Shown: positions 5,279 through 9,027 of the stretch, piece after piece | Layout: each line of letters starts with the position of its first letter | Numbering within the stretch: the first letter of the stretch is position 1 | Source: Chloroflexota bacterium | Lineage (GTDB): Bacteria > Chloroflexota > Dehalococcoidia > DSTF01 > JACRBR01 | Reading direction: 5' to 3' | DNA length: 9,027 nt | Assembly: GCA_016213125.1 (NCBI GenBank) | Contig: JACRBR010000171.1 | Location: 1-9,027 of the forward strand | Notes under the pieces: model-generated | The model's input: the letters and a program-made list of their open reading frames with translations, nothing else | Databases searched by the model: none | What the model was told of the DNA's origin: nothing | Program-made: the position numbers and the translations under genes

Positions 5279-5841
5279 TCCAGCACCTTCGGCCGCAGGT
5301 ACTCCCGCATCTTCTCCAGCCCGATCCGCAGCCGGCTCTTTACCGTCCCCAGCGGAACGCCCATGCGCTCCGCGATCTCGACGTGCGTCATCCCCTCGAA
5401 GTACGCCAGTACGATCGTCTCCCTCTGCTCCGCGGGCACGAGCCGCACCGCGTCCCGCACCGCCGCCGCGTCCAGCGTCATCTCGGCCAGCTCCTCCGGC
5501 CGACCCTGTGTCGCCGCCAGGAACTCCTCAGCACCCTCCGGCAGCCCGCGCTCCGGGCGCCCCGTCCGCCGCCGCACCGCGTCCACCGCCCTGTGATGGA
5601 CGATCGTCAGCAGCCACGATCGCGCCTGGCCGCGGCTCGCGTCGAACCGTCCGCACTGCTTCCACACCGAGACGAATGCCTCTTGCACGACGTCCTCCGC
5701 CAGCGTCCCGTCGCTCGTAATCCGGAACGCGAGGCCGTACGCGACGCCGCCGTACCGGTCGTACAGCGCCGACACCGCCGACTCGTCGCCCGCCTGCATC
5801 AAACGCAGGAGCGCGCCGTCGTCTGGCTCTCCGTTACTCAT
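5275..5841 (-). CDS. ECF (group 4) RNA polymerase sigma factor, SigK-like
   Basis: A 188-residue sigma-70 family protein with only regions 2 and 4. Region 2 spans about residues 22-90 (LYDRYGGVAYGLAFRI, EDVVQEAFVSVWKQ, SWLLTIVHHRAVDAVRRR). Region 4 spans about 130-182, ending in the helix-turn-helix THVEIAERMGVPLGTVKSRL. No extra domains are present. Length and layout are typical of ECF sigmas paired with RskA-type anti-sigmas. ATG at 5841 is used; the upstream GGGGACGG is a weak ribosome-binding site. A six-codon minus-strand reading frame (5858 to 5838, MGTARE) ends in TGA overlapping this ATG, so a leader peptide might couple initiation. It starts a probable minus-strand operon with the anti-sigma gene. 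Autoregulation is common in the family, but no promoter pair could be assigned; a heptamer array occupies the likely promoter region. Confidence 0.93.
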   Translation of the reverse strand: MSNGEPDDGALLRLMQAGDESAVSALYDRYGGVAYGLAFRITSDGTLAEDVVQEAFVSVWKQCGRFDASRGQARSWLLTIVHHRAVDAVRRRTGRPERGLPEGAEEFLAATQGRPEELAEMTLDAAAVRDAVRLVPAEQRETIVLAYFEGMTHVEIAERMGVPLGTVKSRLRIGLEKMREYLRPKVLE

Positions 5842-5878
5842 TCGCGCGCCGTCCCCATGTAGATCAGGTGCCCCCGTG

Positions 5879-5906
5879 CCTATAACCTACAACCTACAAC
5901 TTATAA
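5879..5906. repeat. Heptanucleotide tandem array C in the divergent sigma / formyl-transfer intergenic region
   Basis: Four units read on the plus strand: CCTATAA, CCTACAA, CCTACAA and CTTATAA, followed by a decayed CCTTGAG. The array is 38-65 bases upstream of the sigma start codon and 26-53 upstream of the formyltransferase-family start. It is therefore in the promoter zone of both. Its unit fits the consensus CNNAYAA/CNNACRA shared with the other two arrays. Confidence 0.85.
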
Positions 5907-5931
5907 CCTTGAGCGAGGTGAGAATCGCCCG

Positions 5932-6915
5932 ATGAGAATCGCGCTCATAGGCCAGGCCCAGTTCGGCGAAGCCGTGTTCAACGCCCTCCGTGAGGCCGGC
6001 GAGCAGATCGTCGCCGTCTCCTCCATCCAGGGCACACCCGAGCGCCCCGATCCCCTGTGGGCGGCCGCCGAGGCCGCACAGATCCCCGTCTTCCCCACCG
6101 GCCGCCTCAAGAAGGCCAACGTCCTCGAGGCCTACAGCGCGACCGAGCCCGACCTCTGCGTCATGGCCTTCGTCACCCATATCCTGCCCGAACCCGTCCT
6201 CTTCGCCCCGAAGCACGGCTCCATCCAGTACCACCCGTCGCTGCTGCCCCGGCACCGCGGCCGCAGCGCCATGCACTGGGCTATCCGCATGGGCGACCCC
6301 ACAACCGGCGTCACCATCTTCTGGACCGACAAGGGCATCGATACCGGCCCGGTCCTCCTCCAGCGCGAGTGCCCGGTCGGCGCGGACGATACCGTCGGCT
6401 CGCTGTACTTCGACAAGATGTTCCCCATGGGTGTGCAGATGCTGGCCGAGTCCGTGCGTCTGGTGCGCGAAGGCGCCGCGCCCCGCATCACGCAGGACGA
6501 GGCCCGCGCGACGTACGAGGCTCCGGCCGACGACGGCAACAGCGCCATCGACTGGACGCGCCCAGCCCGGGAGGTGTACGACCTGATCCGCGGCAGCAAC
6601 CCGCAGCCCGGCGCCCACGCCATCCTGTACGCGACAAAGGTGCGCATCTTCGACAGCACGCTGACGCAGCTCGCCGACCCCGAAGACACCGGCGGGACGA
6701 TCACGACCTCCCAGGGCGAGTTCGCCGCCGGCCCGGGCACGATCCTCGCCGCCAGCGACACGCAGATCGACATCGCCGTCCTCGGCGGCATCCTGCACGC
6801 GCGCCGGCTCCAGCGGGACGGCAGCAAGAAGCTGCCGGCCGGCGAGTTCGCGGCGGAGATGGGCATCGAAGTAGGCGACGGGTTTGAGAACGGCGTGCCG
6901 TCCGCCGCCGGTTAA
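5932..6915 (+). CDS. 10-formyltetrahydrofolate hydrolase/dehydrogenase N-terminal-domain-like protein (Fmt superfamily)
   Basis: A 327-residue two-domain protein. The N-terminal formyltransferase fold (1-200) starts MRIALIGQAQFG and contains GSIQYHPSLLPRHRGRSAM (96-114), GVTIFWTDKGIDTGPVLLQ (126-144) and DDTVGSLY. The C-terminal Fmt-type domain (about 205-310) includes ATYEAP, IDWTRPAREVYDLIRGSNPQPGA and GGILHARRLQ. These match the hydrolase domain of 10-formyl-THF dehydrogenase more closely than ordinary methionyl-tRNA formyltransferase. No aldehyde-dehydrogenase domain follows. Catalytic H101 and D137 are present, while the Asn of the Fmt N-x-H motif is Gln (Q99). It probably handles 10-formyl-THF; release of formate or transfer to an unknown acceptor are both possible. 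AGGTGA (5915-5920) precedes the ATG by 11 bases. No def or rsmB neighbour supports a role as the main fmt. Confidence 0.8.
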   Translation: MRIALIGQAQFGEAVFNALREAGEQIVAVSSIQGTPERPDPLWAAAEAAQIPVFPTGRLKKANVLEAYSATEPDLCVMAFVTHILPEPVLFAPKHGSIQYHPSLLPRHRGRSAMHWAIRMGDPTTGVTIFWTDKGIDTGPVLLQRECPVGADDTVGSLYFDKMFPMGVQMLAESVRLVREGAAPRITQDEARATYEAPADDGNSAIDWTRPAREVYDLIRGSNPQPGAHAILYATKVRIFDSTLTQLADPEDTGGTITTSQGEFAAGPGTILAASDTQIDIAVLGGILHARRLQRDGSKKLPAGEFAAEMGIEVGDGFENGVPSAAG

Positions 6916-6969
6916 CCTTCCGCCTCCGCCAGGCGTTCTCCCTACACACTCCTTCGCAGGAGAATGCGT

Positions 6970-7818
6970 ATGCGTATCCTGGCGTTGGCGCTCCTCGTGG
7001 CGCTCCTCCTCGACGCGATTCCCCTCACCGTCCACCGGGCGGCGATTCGTTCCGTGAGCGCGTGCCAGTACGGACCCGAGCGCATCGACGACTACTTCCG
7101 CGATGCAGACTTGATCGCCCTCGTCGACGTTGTTGCCGCCGGTGATGGCGCCAACCGGGCCCCAATGTTGACGCCCACCGCCGCTCTCACGCCAGTGTCG
7201 ACGCAAACACCGCAATGGACGCCGACCCCGTCCGGCGGCCTGCGCATCCGCCTCACGCCACTCGCCACGAACACACCGCAGCCACCGTCTGGGCCCGCGC
7301 GGATCATCACCGAAGACCTCTCGGGCATCGGCGCAGAGCTTAGCCTTGTCGAGGCGTACGTGGGCGGAGCGCCGTCGCGTTTCGCTGCCGATGCCTCGGT
7401 CCGTTCATCCATCGAGCGCCGGATCCGGGAGCTGGAGGCCGGGTATGGATACGTAACGAGCTGTTCCGTCGCTGGCCTGACGCCGCGATACCAGCAGGCC
7501 GCCAGGTACCTCGGTGTGTTCACAGCCGGCCCGTCCGGCGAGTTCGCGACCACGCGGCTGTTCGTCGTTGAAGGCAACGAAATCGCAAATGCCAATGCAG
7601 TCGGCATGAGCTACGGCCTCTACCGCGAGTACTTCGCCGATATGAAGGCCGCGGACATCACCCTGCCGACCGAGGAAACTCCCGGCGGCTACGTGTACGT
7701 CACCGAAGCACGGTTCGCCCTCGCAAGACTCCTGCAGGCGATGCGCGCCGCCCGCACCACTGACTACCGCATCTACCCGCCCGACACCGGCTCCGGCGGC
7801 CTCCTCCCCGGTAACTGA
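6970..7818 (+). CDS. Secreted protein of unknown function with Thr/Pro-rich insert
   Basis: A 282-residue protein not assigned to a known family. The N-terminus MRILALALLVALLLDAIPL is a clear export signal; the later SVSAC resembles a lipobox but lies too far past the hydrophobic core to trust. After CQYGPERIDDYFRDADLIALVDVV comes a low-complexity Thr/Pro insert (about 66-105), then ELSLVEAYVGGAP, a predicted charged helix, and SCSVAGLTPRYQQAARYLGVFTA. The order Cys / 'ADLI..VDVV' strand / 'VEAYVGG' strand / Cys / 'RYLGVF' strand is reminiscent of bacterial netrin/TIMP-like (NTR) domains, but this is a weak resemblance. ATG at 6970 is preferred over 6964 because AGGAG (6958-6962) is seven bases upstream of it and only one from 6964. 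It follows the formyltransferase-family gene by 54 bases with no terminator, so it may be co-transcribed. Confidence 0.7.
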   Translation: MRILALALLVALLLDAIPLTVHRAAIRSVSACQYGPERIDDYFRDADLIALVDVVAAGDGANRAPMLTPTAALTPVSTQTPQWTPTPSGGLRIRLTPLATNTPQPPSGPARIITEDLSGIGAELSLVEAYVGGAPSRFAADASVRSSIERRIRELEAGYGYVTSCSVAGLTPRYQQAARYLGVFTAGPSGEFATTRLFVVEGNEIANANAVGMSYGLYREYFADMKAADITLPTEETPGGYVYVTEARFALARLLQAMRAARTTDYRIYPPDTGSGGLLPGN

Positions 7819-7841
7819 CCTCAGACGTCCCGCCTCCAATG

Positions 7842-7871
7842 CCCCCACCCCTTGCCCCTCCCCCACCCCCC
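7842..7871 (-). other. Strong potential G-quadruplex (C-tract on plus strand)
   Basis: The plus strand has five C-runs: 7842-7846, 7848-7851, 7855-7858, 7860-7864 and 7866-7871, separated by 1, 3, 1 and 1 bases. The minus strand therefore carries five runs of four to six G with very short loops, an ideal G-quadruplex pattern. The plus strand could form an i-motif. It is noncoding, lying between the secreted-protein stop and the ATP synthase promoter region. Confidence 0.7.
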
Positions 7872-7890
7872 GGCTCATGCGCGCCCGCGC

Positions 7891-7948
7891 CAATCTGACC
7901 GATTGTGCGAAATTTCACGTTGATCGTACGATCCGCTCCTGATAGCAT
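7891..7948 (+). promoter_or_regulatory. Candidate promoter and palindromes upstream of the ATP synthase operon
   Basis: A possible sigma-70-type promoter is TTGATC (7920-7925), a 17-base spacer, and TAGCAT (7943-7948), each hexamer matching four of six consensus bases. Three palindromes lie in or next to it: CAATC-N5-GATTG (7891-7905), GAAATTTC (7909-7916) and the perfect 12-mer GATCGTACGATC (7922-7933), which overlaps the -35 and spacer and could be an operator. The leader to the first start codon would be about 25-30 bases. Confidence 0.45.
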
Positions 7949-7980
7949 TCGCAACGTCCGGAAAGCGTGGGAGGCGTGGC

Positions 7981-8223
7981 ATGCAGCGCCTTGGCCCGGT
8001 CGCTCAGCTTCTCGGATTGGGTTCCTATCTCGCCACCTGCATCGCCGGTGGCCCGATCGTTGGGTATTTCGTAGACCGGTGGCTTGATACACAGCCCGCG
8101 TTCACGCTCACCGGCCTGGCTCTTGGACTCATCATCGCGTTCGTGGGCTCGTACAGGATGATCACGGAAACCCTCCGCGACATGGAGCGCGAAGCCGCGC
8201 GGCAGAAGGCGCAGAAGAAGTAG
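7981..8223 (+). CDS. ATP synthase accessory membrane protein AtpZ/AtpI family
   Basis: An 80-residue protein with two predicted membrane helices (about 10-31 and 42-62) joined by a short turn containing VDRWLDTQP, and a charged C-terminal tail (MEREAARQKAQKK). This is the usual form of the small AtpZ/AtpI protein encoded first in F-type ATP synthase operons, which is implicated in c-ring assembly and/or Mg2+/Ca2+ movement. The segment GGPIVGYFVDRWL is characteristic. GGGAGG (7969-7974) sits six bases before ATG. The next gene, atpB, begins two bases after this stop, so the two are in one operon. Distinguishing AtpZ from AtpI needs alignment; short length and two helices favour AtpZ-like. Confidence 0.85.
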   Translation: MQRLGPVAQLLGLGSYLATCIAGGPIVGYFVDRWLDTQPAFTLTGLALGLIIAFVGSYRMITETLRDMEREAARQKAQKK

Positions 8224-8225
8224 AC

Positions 8226-9027
8226 GTGAAGAACCCCAAGGCCCTCCTCATCGCCCTAGGAGTCCTCGCCGTCGTCTTCGGCGGCTTCTGGTTCGTGCGC
8301 GGCCCCAAGCCCATCATCGAGATCAAGGGCGAGCCGCTGGCCACCTGGGGCGACTACGGCGACTTCATGACGCCCACGCTGCTGAACACCACCGTCAGCG
8401 GCGTCGTCGTCGCAGGCATCATCATGGTCCTGGCGTACTTTGCCACGAAGAACCTGTCGCTCATCCCGCGGGGCCTCCAGAACGCGCTCGAAGGCGTCGT
8501 CGAGGCGCTGTACAACGTGTGCGTCCAGATGGCCGGCGAGAAGAACGCGCGGCGCTTCTTCCCGGTGGCGATGACGCTCTTCACCTTTATCTGGATCGCC
8601 AACTGGTTCTCCCTGACCCCCATCTTCAACTCCTTCGGCGCGGTGCAGGAGGTGAGCGCGCACCACTGGCACGAGGAATCGCACGTCATCACCGAGAAGG
8701 CCGGCATAGGCTTCATCTTCCCCTTCACGCTCGGCGGCGATAGCCCCGCGGTCGAATTCGAGGTCGATGAGACCGAGGTCGCGCACATCGACGACGAAAT
8801 CGCCGCCGCGAAATTGGAAGGCGCGACGCCGGAAGAGCTCGAAGAGCTGGAAGTGGTCCGCGAGGACGCGCTCCTTCACGCCCGCGAGACCGCGATCGCG
8901 GCCTCCCTCCCGAAGGCCGCCGGCCTCGACCTTGACTACTCCTCCTGCGAGCACGAGGGCGCGCCCGAAACCGAGATCGACGAGTGCAAGCGCGAGATCA
9001 ACCTCGCGCACGCGGAGGAAGCCGCAG
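8226..9027 (+). CDS. atpB: F-type ATP synthase subunit a (AtpB) with long acidic loop, 3' end outside window
   Basis: The first 267 residues of the proton-channel stator subunit of Fo. Helices are at about 6-24 (N-terminal anchor), 50-73 and 111-134. Family-typical sequence includes LIPRGLQNALEGVVEALYN (79-97), QMAGEKNARRFFP (101-113) and IANWFSLTPIFNSFG (124-138). After residue 139, where subunit a normally reaches its next membrane segment quickly, the frame continues for at least 129 hydrophilic residues. By hand count these have about 33 Asp/Glu against 7 Lys/Arg, plus several His and two Cys (SSCEHEG, DECKRE). The conserved channel Arg and C-terminal helices must lie beyond the window. 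The GTG start has only a weak AGAAG upstream, consistent with coupling to the gene ending two bases earlier. Codon use in the loop stays GC3-rich, arguing against a frameshift. Confidence 0.9.
   Translation, partial: MKNPKALLIALGVLAVVFGGFWFVRGPKPIIEIKGEPLATWGDYGDFMTPTLLNTTVSGVVVAGIIMVLAYFATKNLSLIPRGLQNALEGVVEALYNVCVQMAGEKNARRFFPVAMTLFTFIWIANWFSLTPIFNSFGAVQEVSAHHWHEESHVITEKAGIGFIFPFTLGGDSPAVEFEVDETEVAHIDDEIAAAKLEGATPEELEELEVVREDALLHARETAIAASLPKAAGLDLDYSSCEHEGAPETEIDECKREINLAHAEEAA

Noticed and set aside
4593..5862. Plus-strand open frames opposite the sigma/anti-sigma genes
   Set aside because: Ser/Pro/Arg/Ala-rich translations with no motifs, antisense to well-identified genes.
4479..5906. 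CRISPR array
   Set aside because: Repeats are seven bases long without spacers and no cas gene is nearby.
6995..7065. Lipoprotein lipobox (VSAC) in the secreted protein
   Set aside because: The Cys lies about 12 residues past the hydrophobic core with charged residues between, unlike a functional lipobox.
7905..8087. Small plus-strand frame MRNFTLIVRSAPD... upstream of atpZ/atpI
   Set aside because: It starts within the promoter region without a ribosome-binding site and overlaps the well-supported AtpZ/AtpI gene in another frame.
8256..9011. Minus-strand frame of 251 codons opposite atpB
   Set aside because: Antisense to a recognisable subunit a sequence; no domain in the translation.

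Overview
The window is GC-rich bacterial chromosome with compact genes on both strands. No rRNA, tRNA, insertion sequence or CRISPR array is visible. The best guess for the host is a Chloroflexota bacterium, perhaps a Dehalococcoidia-like lineage. The reasons are Thr-Pro-rich linkers in two exported proteins, a pyruvate-carboxyltransferase homologue resembling (Re)-citrate/homocitrate synthase-like enzymes, and an atpZ/atpI-atpB ATP synthase operon start. This placement is inference, not a database result.

Left part (1-3090): a truncated minus-strand HMGL-family acyltransferase gene runs off the left edge. About 200 bases of divergent promoter DNA follow, then a plus-strand pair: an integral membrane protein of the lysylphosphatidylglycerol-synthase-TM (UPF0104) family and a classical short-chain dehydrogenase/reductase. 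The SDR start codon lies in a hairpin.

Middle part (3107-5906): a minus-strand block holds an ECF sigma factor, a translationally coupled RskA-type membrane anti-sigma factor with an altered zinc-binding motif, and an anchored CAP/SCP-domain protein with four copies of a 27-residue helical repeat. Three short tandem arrays of a degenerate heptanucleotide (about CNNACRA) lie in this block: one ends at the anti-sigma stop codon, one is inside the anti-sigma coding sequence, and one is upstream of the sigma gene. Because seven is not a multiple of three, the intragenic array could act as a length-variable switch. This cluster is the most unusual feature of the window.

Right part (5932-9027), plus strand: a stand-alone protein resembling the N-terminal hydrolase domain of 10-formyltetrahydrofolate dehydrogenase (Fmt superfamily); a secreted unknown with a Thr/Pro-rich insert; a strong potential G-quadruplex and several palindromes; then the start of the F-type ATP synthase operon, atpZ/atpI and a partial atpB. 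The atpB product has an unusually long acidic, His-containing loop that is still open at the right edge.

The genes do not form one pathway. The clearest functional units are sigma/anti-sigma (with the CAP protein as a possible target) and the ATP synthase operon.
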